Shown: positions 1-11,749 of the stretch, piece by piece
How positions within the stretch are numbered: the first letter of the stretch is position 1
Layout: the number at the start of each line of letters is the position of its first letter
DNA from: Talpa occidentalis
Taxonomy: Eukaryota; Chordata; Mammalia; Eulipotyphla; Talpidae
Assembly: GCF_014898055.3 (NCBI RefSeq)
Contig: NW_023605194.1
Coordinates: forward strand, 64,295,361 to 64,359,360
Direction: 5' to 3'
DNA length: 64,000 nucleotides
Translations under genes and position numbers: made by a program
Notes under the pieces: generated by a model
What the model saw: the letters and a program-made list of their open reading frames with translations, nothing else
Databases searched by the model: none
Told to the model about the DNA's origin: nothing

Positions 1-208
1 AGCTCTAGAGAGCCCCACCAATATCTCCCTGAGTTTGGCCTATGTGGGCACCCCAGCCATCAGCAGCTCCAGGGTCTGGTTCCCTATGGTACCCCCATAA
101 CTACTTTACTACAGTCAACATATGGAGGAAAGGATGGTGGAGGGAGTGAATGACAAGTGAAGAGGTCACACCTTCTGGGCAAGCCTAAGGCTGCTGTGCC
201 TTGACATT
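1..208. other. Single-copy non-coding sequence
   Basis: No coding, RNA or repeat signature was recognised upstream of the first SINE. Open frames here are short and show no domain. Confidence 0.5.
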
Positions 209-225
209 AAGAATCATGTCTCTGA

Positions 226-505
226 GGGGCCTCCCTGGTGGCGCAAGCGGTTACGTGTCAGCACTATGAAGCTATCTGCAGCTACTACAGTATAAGTCTG
301 ATCCCTGGCTGGCCAGGGAGCAGCCCACATGGTGCAGCAGACCTCTCCTGACTCGCCCGCTGCTCCCCTCAGCAGTATGTTTCAGTCAATACGCCTGTTC
401 TGCTCCCCAGTCTGTCTCTGGTGAATCCTCTCACCCCCCACACCTCTGGCCTATACCCCAGCTCTTATAATGCATAAATAAATAAATCTTTAAAAAAATA
501 AAAAA
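226..505 (+). mobile_element. tRNA-derived SINE, subtype B, full length
   Basis: The head begins GGGGCCTCCCTGGTGGCGCA, a tRNA-like pol III A-box region. A degenerate B-box-like segment (CTGATCCCTGG) lies near 299-309. The conserved body around CAGACCTCTCCTG and CTGCTCCCCTCAGCAGT follows, then an (AATA)n and A-rich tail. It is flanked by a 17-bp TSD with one mismatch, at 209-225 and 506-522 (AAGAATCATSTCTCTGA), which proves L1-type retroposition on the plus strand. Divergence from the copies at 30 and 47 kb makes it an older subtype. Confidence 0.93.
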
Positions 506-522
506 AAGAATCATCTCTCTGA

Positions 523-3500
523 AACAGGAGCTCCCAGTCTGAAAAAAGTTGGCCAGCTCCAAATGGGTGCCTACAGCTAACACTCTAGAAAAATCTGTCC
601 AGGGTGATGCCACCTCTGCCACATGAACCCCACAATTAGGTATCCAGGCAGTGCTAGTTGACTGCCATGCCCATACTATTTCAGCAGCCCAAGAAGGGAG
701 CCAGGGCACCTCTAGCCCTGAGCAGCTCAGGTGGAGCTTAAAACCTCACCTGAGGAGCTTAAAACCTCAACTCTAGTCCCTGAGGCTGCTACATTGAGTC
801 ACTGGGCTCACAATGGATATGGAGAGACCACTTCGGCAGGTTAGGAGGATTATGTAGAGGCAGTGCCCAGTCAGCTCTCCTGCATCCTCCCAAGCCCAGC
901 TGTAATGTCATTTCCTCTCTGAAGCCCTCCTAGCTTGCAGCCCTCCTTTGACTGCCAGGACCACTTAAGGTCAGCCCCTCAGGTGGTCAGGAGGTATGAG
1001 TATGTCCTAGGCAGGAGCAGGTCTTTTTCAGCTCAGGCCCTCAGAACCCTGAACCAAAGCTAGCAGAGCAGACAAGGTACCCAGCATGAGAAAGGCTTTT
1101 TGCTGTTAGATGCCTACTTCCCCAATCCTGGATATATCCAAGGTAGGTGGGAGACAATTCTGCTCATAGTGAAATTAATGTTCTTCCAGAGCTCTGGGTG
1201 ACATGTGAACCCTATATTGGGGTTCAATGGGGCTCCCCACGGAAAAAGGCAAGTCATCAACACCATAGTAGTGAGCACAGGCTAACCAGGCACTAGCAGG
1301 CCCTCAGGCTGCACATGGGAACACCGACCCAGTTCCTGGTTAGGTAAGGGCCCACCTTCTCTGGAAAAGGGGGCCAAGAAGGCACTGCTAGAGATAAAAC
1401 ACACTGGTCCTCTGCAGGGAGGCCACACAGGCACTGCAGACTTCTCAGATAGTGGGGTATAGGTGGGCCCCCTGCAGCAAAAGATACTGGGTGGGATGTG
1501 CCTAAAAGAGCCAATGATTATATTGAACCCCCACCCCCACCCCGAGGTTAACCTGGGACTATGAGAGATGGCCTGACATAACTCCACACTGATGTGGGTC
1601 TACTGACACCCTATCTCCTTTGCCCACTCCCATGGGCCCACTCTGCCAGTCTCAGCCTCCTGCACAGCCCTCCCTACCACACCCTTCCTCCCACACCCCC
1701 TTCCTGATTCCCAAGACACTGCTCTCAGCTGGGCATAGGTTCCACAAACATGGATGTTTTTTAGCACACTTAGCAGGTAGAACCTGCTCACTGTGTAGGT
1801 GGAAACCTGAGGGCCAGGAAAGGGCGCCTCCCCCTGGCCACACTGCTGGACTGCAGCCAAGCCTAGATGGTGTGCCCGGGATTCTCTCCTGAAGTCCAGT
1901 GTGGGTGTGCCACCTCTCACCACAGACACCTCCCAGCACAGACACTGACCAATTACTGGGCTGAGCAGCCTCTCGATGACGGGCGAGGCATATCTGTGAT
2001 TATTCTGGGGGCAAAGCTCAGGGCCCCGATGCCCATGGCCAGACTCTGTGGGGCTTTCCATCAAGCCTGAGGAGGGCCAGGACGCTCCCCCTGAGGGAAG
2101 GTCTAGTGTGCATCACATTTCAGGGCACAGTTTGATCCCTTCACATGAGCCCCCCCCCCTTTTTGAGAACTCCCTTTTAATCTGTTTCCTTTCTAGATAT
2201 GTAGAGGCAGGTATAATATAACACCACTTATTTCAGACAGGATGGAAGAACAAACAAATTAGGCAGAGCCCATGGAAAATCAAAGGGAACCACAGACACC
2301 ACAGGCCCTGGGGAGTTTCCTGTAGCCAGAGGCTAGCTAGCCTCCAGAGAGCTGGCACGAGGGTGTGGAGCCACCAGGCAGGCAGGAGCTGGCAAGCTGG
2401 TCAGCAAGCCTGCAACTCTACCATCTGCCAGAGCTGGCAGCGCTGGGCTCTGTGCTTGCAGCTAGAACCTTGATACCAGCCGCCTCAAGATGGGTAGACG
2501 TGTCCCATCCTCCACAAAGGAGAAGAAACCAAAGCACACTCCCCGGGACTGTCCCCCGATAGCCCTCCCCTACTGAGCCCAAGGAGGGCTATGAAGCCCC
2601 TGAGCGAACCAGGGAGGAGACAGGTACCAGGCAGAGGACAGCCTCATGTGTGAGCAAGAGGCACACACCATGTTGCACCTGCAGCAACAGAGGCCCCGAC
2701 CAGCTCAGCCTCAAGGGCACACGTGAGGACTCAGGGAGGATGGTGGCTAGGGAAGGGTGAGCAGGACCTAATGAGAAGAGGTGGGGGCATAGTGCCTGAG
2801 TGGAGGACAGGCTGAGAGCAGATAAAGGGAAGCTAGCAGTGGGGGGCCTGAGGACAGGCCAAAGCAGGATCACAGGCAGTGAGAACAGCAGGGAACAGGG
2901 GCAGCAGGGACTGATAAGAGAAAGGCAGCGCTGATGCCAGCCTAGGGGCTAAGTTTCAGGCCCCGCCCAGCTGCCTGCCTGTCCTATTGCTCTGGCTCAC
3001 CCTTCCGAGTGCCCTCTCAACTCCTGGCTGGGATGACACCTGCTTGGAGCACTGTGGGCAGAGGGGGTGCACAGCGGCAGCCTCAGAGCACTCAGAAACA
3101 CTGGGCTTGTGCTAAAAGCATCTCATCTACAGCATCTCAGCCAACCTCCCAACCCACTGGAGTGGTTCTGGGCTCCTGGCTGCAAGATGAAGTCACCAAG
3201 ACAGACCACCTGAATAATTCATGGAGTCCCAGACTCTGTTCTGAGAGTCTGGGACTTGATACAGGTTACCAAACCTTCTCTGCTGCCTAGCAACTGGGAC
3301 ATCCTCTCCTTTCTCTTGAGGAAAGAGGCTTGGAATCTGGGCCCCCAAGTAAGGGGTATGGAGACAGGGCTGGCTGCCCTGGTTGGGGGCTCTAGGTGAC
3401 TTTCCAGGAGAGCTGAGAGCTGGGTCAGTGGAGGGAGTGGGGTGTTACCAGGCCAGTCTGCACTTGTCTGTGAACACAATGGCAGCGGCCACTTACAAGG

Positions 3501-6180
3501 GTGGCTGGAAAGTAGAACGAGGGAGATGTCTGGGCAGGAAGACCATGAAGCTTGGGTTTCTGGTCACTGCAGTCTTGGCAGGGGGCACCCCAGGTGACAG
3601 AGAGCAGATGCCCCCTCTGGCATGGAATACTGCTCCTGGCGCCAGGCTAAGGCCACGCTCAGGCCTATAGTTCATGAGGACTCTAACACACTAGGTCAGG
3701 GGGAGAGTCTTTCTGGGGAGACAGGGATCCTCTTTCCTCAGATACCTGACTCTGTTGGCGAGTGCACACCTCTCCAGCTCCCTAGTATCGGCCAGGAGGC
3801 CCCACCCATCCATACTACTAGAGCCCTGGCACCCTAAACACCACTGTGGCTGCCAGCACAGCCTTTTCACATGGCCCAGGGCAAACTTTGAGCTTGGCTG
3901 CCTGAGGCCACAGATTCAGGCATTATTCTGTTTCTCATTCCCACCCACCCTCTGCTGGGCCACTGCTCAGACCAATTTCAACAGCGCATCCCAAGGTGGT
4001 TCTGGGGCTCCCAGCCCCACCTATTATCTTTATGGACACCTTTTAGGCTCAGTACGTCCAGGTGCCTCTTGTGCTCTGAGAGCACAGGCAAAACTGTCTC
4101 CCCCCATTTCCACCCCAACCCAAGAAAACAAGTGGCCTGGAAATGCCAGAACAAGAAAGGACAGGTGAGGGGTACAGCCCGGTTGCATTCTGCTGGGTCC
4201 CTTATGCCCTCTAACCCAGGGCTTGAGCTTGTCAGAGAGGTAGATCTGAGAATGGGCCTGAGCAGGCTCTGAGGAGTTTATGCTACAGATAAATTCCTTT
4301 CTAGGGTGCTGTGGAAGATCAACTAAGGAGTTATTAGAGAGTAGCTCCTGGGTTCCACAGCGCAACTGCCACCTGGCAACTGCAGAAAGCCAAGTGTACC
4401 CCGGGGATCACATCCAAGAGTCATGTGTAGCCCCTCACGAAGTTTGTCTCTGTTAGTGGGCCAAGCCTATGTACTTGCACTCCAGAGTGAGAATAATAAA
4501 ATAAATGCAAAGAGAGATGTGTATTTTTGTTTCATCAAAAACTCCCCACAATTTAAAATGCCCACAGTGCATCAGCATACAGGTATGCCCTAATTCATCT
4601 AGTCCCTGGCTAATCTGAGTCTTCAGGATTATTATGAACAAAGTGGCTGATGAATAAGACTTTTCCACAGAATTTTCTCCCTCTTCTGGGGATGGCTCCC
4701 CCACAGGGGACCAAGAGGGTAGGCATGCAGTAGCAGGTGCCCTCCTGGACATCAGGCCTGGCACCAGACTAAGACTGCAGTAAGCACTTCATCTTCCCAG
4801 GCCCTTCCAGCCCCCAGCCAGCCCCATGTGTCGTGTTATGATGGGAAGCAAGGCTTCCCAGAGCAGCTCAGCTCCAACAGTGCTGTTCATAGAGAACACA
4901 GAGCTGTGAGCACCCAAGGGAAAGCCTGTTCCTCTGGCAGAGGTGTTCTTGCAGCCCCCCCTTTCCTGGCATGGACACAGTGGTGACTCAGTGCTCCAAA
5001 TAGGCGAGGGCAGGGAGCCTGCTGGTATCCCACTTCCAGGAGCAGCGGGCTTGGGGCTGTAGAGCAGGCTGTTTCGAGCTGAGAACCAGCTGCCTCTCGA
5101 GGGTGGAGAGAGAGAAAGAGAAGAGAGAAGAGATTGCCCGCCCCTCAGCAGGGGTGGGTGTTGGGATAGGAGGTTAGGGGCCTATTTTCCCAGGGAGAAG
5201 CACAAAAACATTCTGCTGTTTCCAGGACAGCCTCAGTGCTGCAGCCGGATCCCAAGCTGCGGCAGGAATGGGACAAAATTTGGACTATAAGGCCTGAGGT
5301 CAGGAGCAGCTTCCATAGCCTTGGGGTGACACCTGTCACCCGCATGCCCTTACAAAACTCTCAAACAGCAAGAGCCCTTGGAGAGGGGCTAGAGAGGGAT
5401 GTACAGGACTGGATTTGGTGCCTGTGAGTCCCTGAGACCAATGGTACTCACAGGGTGCCCGCCCAGCTTCCCTAATGCATTTCACCTACACCTGGCTGGA
5501 GAGGAGACTCCCCATCCAGGGCACCCAGCCAGTAGGAGCAAAGACTACCACAGAACTCAGCTACCCCATATTTGCACTCACTCCATTCCCCCTACCCACA
5601 ACTAGAGGCAGCATCACAGACAGCCAGGTCAGCTGGGCAAGACTGCTCCAGCAGTACAGGTAGCTTCATCTCCTTCAGGAGATGCCCTGCTGAGGGACGT
5701 ATGGTGTTTGCAACCAGGACTGAGCTTCCTGGTTATCAGCACCTCATCTTGCTGAGGAACCCTAGGGAGCTAATGGCCCTACCCCTCTAACAACACTAGC
5801 CACCCATTCCGGTCCAGGTCTAAGGTTGGGGGTGCCACCAGGGCAGGCAAGGTTAAAGACTCCTGGGGACAAGAAGTCTCGCAATTTTCACTGCTAACCC
5901 ATCAACCTGGCCTCTCTGCCCACCAGGTTGTAGGAAGTCACCAGAGGCCCCCAGTGCACTCCCACAGGCATTCTGATTCCCACAGGGATTCCCCAGGTAA
6001 TCCATAGGTAGACTCCCTAGAGCAGGCGGAAGCTGGGGAAGCCTCCTATTTGCTTGCAGCCAGCGCCCACTTCCATCCTCTTCTGCCAAATGAGACATCT
6101 TAGTGGGTCCCCAGAACTGCTGGGCTCTCTCTCCATAACCACCCCCCCCCCGCCCCTCAAAAAAGGGCAGAAACCACAGA
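523..6180. other. Single-copy gene-poor DNA
   Basis: About 5.6 kb without a recognisable gene. GC content is moderate. Open frames on both strands lack domains and show no consistent splice-site pairing. Local features are a 21-bp-period direct repeat (GAGCTTAAAACCTCA at 734-748 and 755-769), a perfect 13-bp-stem hairpin at 3225-3256, and a short GA-rich tract around 5105-5135. Confidence 0.5.
3225..3256. other. Perfect 13-bp inverted repeat (hairpin)
   Basis: AGTCCCAGACTCT (3225-3237) is followed by a 6-nt loop and then its exact reverse complement (3244-3256). No family was recognised. It is too short for a classical pre-miRNA stem unless wobble pairing extends it. Confidence 0.7.
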
Positions 6181-6392
6181 CAACTAAGTGCGGGGAGGAG
6201 GGGGGCGGTGGTGAGCCAGGCAGGCAACTCTACCCGGGTCAGCCACGCCTGTGCGTACCGCATCCCCGCCCTGCGCCACTGCCCCGCGCCCTTCTACCCC
6301 CTCTCCCACTCCGCCACCGGACGAGCTCCGGGCTCTGAGCAGGCCGGGCGCGCACAAAGCACTCGCACCATCTTCCCGCCCCCGCACAACAG

Positions 6393-6402
6393 CTATTTAT
6401 AG
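6393..6402. promoter_or_regulatory. MEF2-type / TATA-like A/T box
   Basis: CTATTTATAG fits the MEF2 consensus YTAWWWWTAR exactly on both strands and contains TATTTATA, so it can also act as a TATA element. It sits alone in an otherwise GC-rich island, which makes a regulatory role plausible. Which of the two roles applies cannot be decided from sequence. Confidence 0.5.
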
Positions 6403-6457
6403 CTGGGGAAGTACCGGCCCCAGCGCTTCTGCCCACCCGGCCAGCAGGCCTGCTCAC

Positions 6458-6548
6458 CATCCCCGGGAACGGCCCTGAGAAGCTCCTCGGCGCCTCCCGC
6501 CACGAAGTTGCTCGGGCTAGCAGCCGAGCGAGCGGCTTTCGCTTTCAT
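6458..6548 (-). CDS. Candidate first coding exon in CpG island (hypothetical)
   Basis: On the minus strand an ATG (6548-6546) opens a 30-codon frame beginning MKAKAARSAASPSNFVAGG. It runs into GGGGATG followed by GTGAGC, a good 5' splice donor at 6457-6452. Just upstream of the ATG is a (GCGCT)n tract typical of a GC-rich 5'UTR. I do not recognise the peptide. The open frame continues through the donor and also far upstream, so a chance frame in a CpG island is a serious alternative. Confidence 0.22.
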
Positions 6549-7777
6549 GCAGCGCAGCGCAGCGCAGCGCACACCCCCGCTCGCGCGCTCGCTCGCGGCC
6601 CCAGGCTCGGTGGGGCTGGGCTTGCCGGGGGCTCGCTGCGTGGGCTTCTCCCCCAGAGGCGCCTGTGCGTGTGAGGGCTCCGCCAGTGCCTGCTCCCCGG
6701 GAGCCGCTGCCCTGGCCCGCCCGGATGCCCACCTGACGCTGGGCAGGGCGCCGGCCAGGCCGGGGCATGGGGGTGCCGAGGCTCCACTGCCGGCCGACTT
6801 CCTCCTCAGCGGGCGCCCGGGAAACCACGGCTCGCGGGCTTCCTGCTGCGCCAGGCGGGCCGGGGCCCGGGACGGGGGTTGGTGGTGGGGGCGCTGGAGC
6901 CGACCCAGGGAGGAGAGCAGAAGCTCAAAGCGCAGAGCCAGAAGCGCAGAAGAGGCGAGACAGCCCAGGCCCCCGCCCGGCACCCCCGTAACCCCCTCCC
7001 CCACGCCCCGCCCGGGCAAGTTCCTACCCGCCTGCTTCGCAGTGGCATCTGTGCAGCAGAGCAAGGGCCGGCAGGGCCATGGGCACGGAGGCTCGCTCAC
7101 TCGTGGCGGGCTAGGGCGGGGCGGGCAGAGCCGGACAGGGCGCGGGTGCTCACTTGCTGGCTTGGCCTGGAAGCGGGCCCAGCAGCACAACTGACTTTGG
7201 CCGGATTGGTCAATCCTCGTGGGCTCGCTGGCCCAGTCGCAGACCCAAAAGTGGTGGGCTGCCCACCTGCCAGGGGACACAGCCCTCAGGGCCGGAGCCA
7301 TGGAACCTGGCAGGATGCCGATCTTGGTGTGTACCATCGACCAGGAGAGTTGTGGCAGAAATGTCAGTGGCCAACCACAAGTCAGGCAAGGGGTGTTCTC
7401 ACCCTGCACATGGTAGTTATGTGAACTGTGCCCCCTGGAGTTGTGCCAGGAGCTGGTGGAGGGCGAAGGTGTGGGTGTGGGAGATTTAGTCACACCATGC
7501 TGTCTTTGCTGATACAGTCTAGCAGTGGGAGCTAGAGTGAAGACCTTCGCGGTAATGGGGGGTATGGGAGTGTAACAAAGATGCCAAGGCAGTCCCCCTA
7601 GCCCCATGGTGGGTTTTACAGGAAGGGGCCTCATTTTCCAGTAGGGCTGAGGCCTGGGCAGAAGCAGGTGCTGAACCAAGGAGTAGAAGCTGGGCAGAAG
7701 CTAGTTAGGCTCAGGACACCCCGCTGCACTCAGCAGTGGCGCACACACAGCAGCAAAGCTCTACTACCATACAATAT

Positions 7778-7820
7778 ATAGCTTCTTGGCCTTTTGGCTA
7801 AGATCATGTGTACTAACATA
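7778..7820 (+). pseudogene. RNU2 (pseudogene fragment): U2 snRNA 5'-end pseudogene fragment
   Basis: From ATAGCTTCTTGGCCTTTTGG onward the sequence matches the first 30-35 nt of U2 snRNA with few substitutions, including the stem I region and CTAAGATCA. Similarity decays after GTGTACTA, before the branch-point recognition segment is complete. No Sm site, 3' stem-loops, or PSE/DSE-type promoter follow or precede it. It is therefore a short retropseudogene fragment and not a functional snRNA gene. No clear TSD or A-tail was seen. Confidence 0.82.
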
Positions 7821-8499
7821 TACTAGGCACCCCGAGCCCCAGTGTGCACACAGCACCGTCCTCCCAATTTCCTGCAGGATGGGCATCCTGGGACTTCCCA
7901 CCAACTCCTAGCTGCTCCTCCCGTTCTCAGCTAAGGCGAGGACAAGCAAAGGCAGGGCTGGATAACAAGATGCTGCCTAAGCCCTGGACTGGCACCATGA
8001 GCCACACATGTTTCTCTCTCACCACCTCGAGCTCATCTTCACATACCTGGAGGCCTCAGCTCCACCTGGCCTCTATCCTGGTGACATTTGTCCTGGTGAC
8101 ATCTCCCTAAGCTGGCTAGTTTTCACCTGTCCTACACCCAGGCTGGCTCCTGCCCATCAGTATTCCCAAGCTTGCCATGTGTCTCTGCCAGGTACTTACC
8201 AGCCCCTCCCCTCAAGTTCAAACATGCCCCTGCAGCCCGATAATGCTGTATTCTGCCCATCCTCCTTGAGACACAGAGGTGGTATCTGGGCACCCCCTGG
8301 AGAATTACTACTGCATGCCAGGTGTTAGAAGAATCAAGCCGCCGCTCCTCAAGGTCACTTTGCAGGGAGACACATATGTGCATGTTACCCCAAGGCTGTT
8401 TGACAAGGACAGTAGCAACCAACTAAATGCTCATCAGGGTCAGGGCTTAGCAAAGAATTCTAAGTTGGCACGTTGCTCAAGCCACGTTAGGTCTACATT

Positions 8500-8605
8500 T
8501 GCTTGTCATTTGATACCCACATGTGGCAATAGATCCAGAGAGAGTGAGCACTGGTACAGAGTCACACAGCAGTAAGGCCAGAATGGTTGAGGACTTCTCC
8601 AGGTC
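8500..8605 (-). repeat. MIR-like SINE remnant
   Basis: It contains the antisense MIR hallmark of a run-in ending in GAGTCACACAGCAGTAAGGC followed by a degraded 'selected/removed' half. The signal is short and diverged. Confidence 0.45.
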
Positions 8606-9136
8606 TGGCCAGCTCCAGAGCTGTTTGGGCCACCACTCCTGGCTGTCACCAGGGCTGGAGCAGACACCTGACTCTTGCACAGCTCATGACCTGACATCAT
8701 ACTTTATCTACTTCCTGTAAGATCAGGTCAGACCAAACGAGGCTGAGAACATGTGCTGATCACATCTAGGCCAGGAAGAAATGGTCTGTTGAGCTCATGG
8801 TTCTCTAGAAACCAGCCCCTGCATCCAGGCAGCCTCCAGGCCTGACCAGCAGCAGCACCCAGCTCTCCTCAGCACACATGCCTCCCACACAGGCTTAGGA
8901 CTGGTGCTCTAATGAACACACTTGAGGCCCAGGGTAGGCTGGGGTAGCCTATGATCGCAGGGTCTTGGTTGCCACAGGAGGGAGGCCTGTGGGTAAGGGG
9001 AGTTTCGGGTTCTGTGACAGACACCTGCTCAGCAAAATCTCTGGGGAAAGTTTTCCCTGGGACAGTGTTTGCTCCCAATGGTCTTTAGCTTCCGTGGCCT
9101 CACCTGGCACCACACAATACTGTGCACCCCAAATTT

Positions 9137-9234
9137 TGTAGTGACCAGGTAATGTCCTCAGGACATTTGTTTTCTTTTCATGGTTGATTGTTGAAATTGC
9201 TCTTGGAGGTTTGAGGTCAGGCATCCCTTGGAGA
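9137..9234 (+). repeat. Left arm of about 98-bp inverted duplication
   Basis: This block is nearly identical to the reverse complement of 9949-10047. It includes GTAGTGACCAGGTAATGTCC, TGATTGTTGAAATTGCTCTTGG and AGGTCAGGCATCCCTTGGAGA. Only a few substitutions or small indels were seen. No repeat family was recognised. Confidence 0.9.
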
Positions 9235-9948
9235 AGCATAGCTCATGACCTGAGGCATTGCCATCTCTGGCTGACAGGTCAGTGCTGAGGCCCAGGAAGG
9301 TAGCCTCCTAAGGGAGAAGCAGTCCTGTACACACTGGGAGGCCCTGTGACTCATGTGAGAGTGCTGTGATGGTGGCTACTGGTGGGCCTGCCCACACCAG
9401 ATCCCTGAGAGTTCTTTGGGTCCAAGACACTCATGCTTCTCCTAGAAAGTGTCAACATCCTATGTAGGAGAGCCCTGTGGGTCCTAAACACCCGGAAAGC
9501 ACCTGGATGTAGAAGGCGCAGGTCTCTGTGCACTGCCTGGGAGACAGCTACTCATCCTCCTAAGGACCACCTGTGAAGCCTATGGTGTTGGGGGCTCTTA
9601 CAGTGCTCTACCAGACTTGGGTGCCCAGGTGGCTAGTAACCCTGACCACACTCACCCATGGGTCAACAGGAGACCTTGTGAGCAGGAGAGGCTTTGAGCT
9701 GGCTGCTCTAGGCCAACCCTGGGAATTAGAGTGCCTATGGCCACTTGCCTGGGTGCGTGTTCCTAGAATGTCACTCTTGCTTCTTAGCTGAAATCCCACT
9801 GATTGTCCAGGCACTCCCTGAGCCCAGGCATACCCAGGGAGTGTTAGGGGCAAGCACACTGGTCATAAGTTGCAGCAGACTGGGCCTCTGAGAAATCCCT
9901 CACACTTGGAGAGGGATGAACCCCACCCTACTGGGGTGCTCCAGTGCC

Positions 9949-10047
9949 TCTCCAAGGGATGCCTGACCTCAAACCTCCAAGAGCAATTTCAACAATCAAC
10001 CGTAAGAAGAAAACAAATGTCCTGAGGATATTACCTGGTCACTACAA
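9949..10047 (-). repeat. Right arm of about 98-bp inverted duplication
   Basis: It begins TCTCCAAGGGATGCCTGACC and ends GGTCACTACAA, the inverted copy of 9137-9234. The spacer between the arms is about 714 bp. Neither arm carries an A-tail or TSD, so a segmental inverted duplication is more likely than two retroposed copies. Confidence 0.9.
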
Positions 10048-11720
10048 GGCATTTCCAGGCTGACCACACTCCCTACTCCAGCTCCAGGACAGGTAGGTCA
10101 CCAGAGAGAGAGGAAAATGGTGACAAGAGCAACAGATAGCTCGCCACCTACCCACCCTCCACAGCCCCCTGCCAAGGCCTGCTGACTGGCCTCTTCTGAA
10201 TGGGAGTGGTATGGATTAGGCAGAAGAGAGAACTGAGCCCCCCTCTGCCTTCTGCCCAGGCCACTGGACCTATTCCCCCATCCCTTCTGCCTTCATGACC
10301 TACATGGCCCTACTTTCTTCTCCTTGTCATCCTCCTCTACCTTGGGGGAAAGGCTCTGGCACAGCCTTGCTCAAAGGCCAGTCTTGAGAAGTCCTGACTC
10401 TTTGTGTCCCCAGCTGTATCTACCTTGTATCCCCTGGCAGCCTGTGGGAAGGCAGGTAAGTCAGGGATTTGCCCATTTCCATGTTGGAAAGTTGGGCAGA
10501 CAGTGTTCCTCTTACAACCCCCAGCTGGCCTTCCCCCCACCCCATCTGGGTGTGCTGGCTGCCCCCATTATTTTCTATACTACAGCCATTTCTGAAATGC
10601 AAACTTCCCACTGCTTAGGATAGTGGCCTGGCATCCTCTGAAGCATGTGCATCCCATGGGTGGCCACAGAAAGGGAGATGTGAGCTGGTAATCTAGGAGC
10701 CCCAGAGATGGTTACCAAAGTCAGAAGGAATCAGAGAAATTGAGATCCAGATGACTCTGGCCTTGTCTGTGTGAATAACACCTGGCAGGGGCAGATAGGG
10801 CAAGACAGATGAGTAGGGTCATAGGTCAAAGCATGGAATTGTCTCAAGGTGGTTGGTGTCAAATGAGAAACAGCAGAAGGATGAACAATGACGTTAGGGC
10901 AGGTGCATTCCAAGGACAAGAGGTGTGCCATGCTTCTGGGTGTGGAACCCAGATTAACAGGGGTGGGGTGTGTGCATGACCCCAGACCTCTGCCAAAAGG
11001 CAGTACAATATTGCCCCTGGGGTGGGCCAACAGAAAGGGCCATGAGGACACTACTCACACCTCTCCTGGCCACATTCTGGTCATCCTGGCAGTGCAGCCC
11101 CTTTGAGTAGCCTTGGATATATGCATTTGGTCTTTGGCCCATGCAGTCCACGAAGGGAATACTTCCTATGAAGGGTGTACCCACGCCCAGCTGTGGTAGG
11201 TTCCTGGTCCTGCAAAGCCAAGGCCCAGACCATAGAGCTGTGCTGCTGCCTTAGGTGTTGCCAGCAGAGCTGCCCAGGGGAAGTTGTGAGGCCAATGACA
11301 TCCTGTAATCATATGCTCTCAAAATCTGGGCCAACAAAGCTTATGGATCATTCCTGGTTCCTTTCTGGCAGCTGTCAAGCTTCCACTTGACCTAAACAGT
11401 CTTCCCTATCCTCCATCCCCCTCACTCCCTGGTCTTGAAGCCAGGATGCTTTTTGGAGTTAACAATTCAAATTCTCAGTCTTGGCGCTCTTGGCTGGTTT
11501 GGAGGCACAGGTTTTGCATAACTCACCTGCTTCCTTGGCTCTGTGGTATGTGCCTGTGCAACCTCTCTGCCAACAACTTGCTAGCCAGAGACTGAAGGAC
11601 CTTACAATCTCATGCCAGCCAGCTTCCTCTCCCTTCCGCAATAGCTGAAACAGCAAAGTGCTTTTCCTCTCCAGCTACAAATCCACATGTTAGAGTTTCT
11701 GGTACTCAGAGATGGTTCAG

Positions 11721-11749
11721 ACTGCATTCTACAGCTGGTAGAATGCAGT
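11721..11749. other. Perfect 12-bp hairpin
   Basis: ACTGCATTCTAC (11721-11732), a loop AGCTG, then the exact reverse complement GTAGAATGCAGT (11738-11749). It lies in single-copy sequence and no function is assigned. Confidence 0.75.

Larger units (their letters stand above)
6180..7180. promoter_or_regulatory. CpG island, probable promoter
   Basis: This is the only long GC-rich, CpG-dense stretch in the window, with repeated GC boxes (GGGCGG/CCGCCC) and runs of CGCG. It contains the palindromic A/T box CTATTTATAG at 6393-6402. The many long open frames across it on both strands are the usual by-product of a GC-rich island and are not evidence of coding. Direction is undecided. The A/T box could serve as TATA for a plus-strand start near 6420-6430. 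A candidate minus-strand first exon lies at 6458-6548. The associated gene is not identifiable. Confidence 0.75.

Noticed and set aside
1282..2070. Overlapping frames of 70-150 codons on both strands
   Set aside because: No domains, no paired splice signals, and mutually overlapping. Typical of moderately GC-rich non-coding DNA.
6508..7194. A 228-codon plus-strand frame in the CpG island
   Set aside because: It starts at a non-ATG codon, has low-complexity composition and overlaps equally long frames on the other strand. Composition artefact.
6393..7679. A 428-codon minus-strand frame across the CpG island
   Set aside because: GC-rich islands lack stop codons by composition. Overlapping long frames exist on both strands, and the peptide is proline/arginine/alanine-rich without domain-like blocks. 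Only the short segment ending at a donor site is kept, as a weak candidate.
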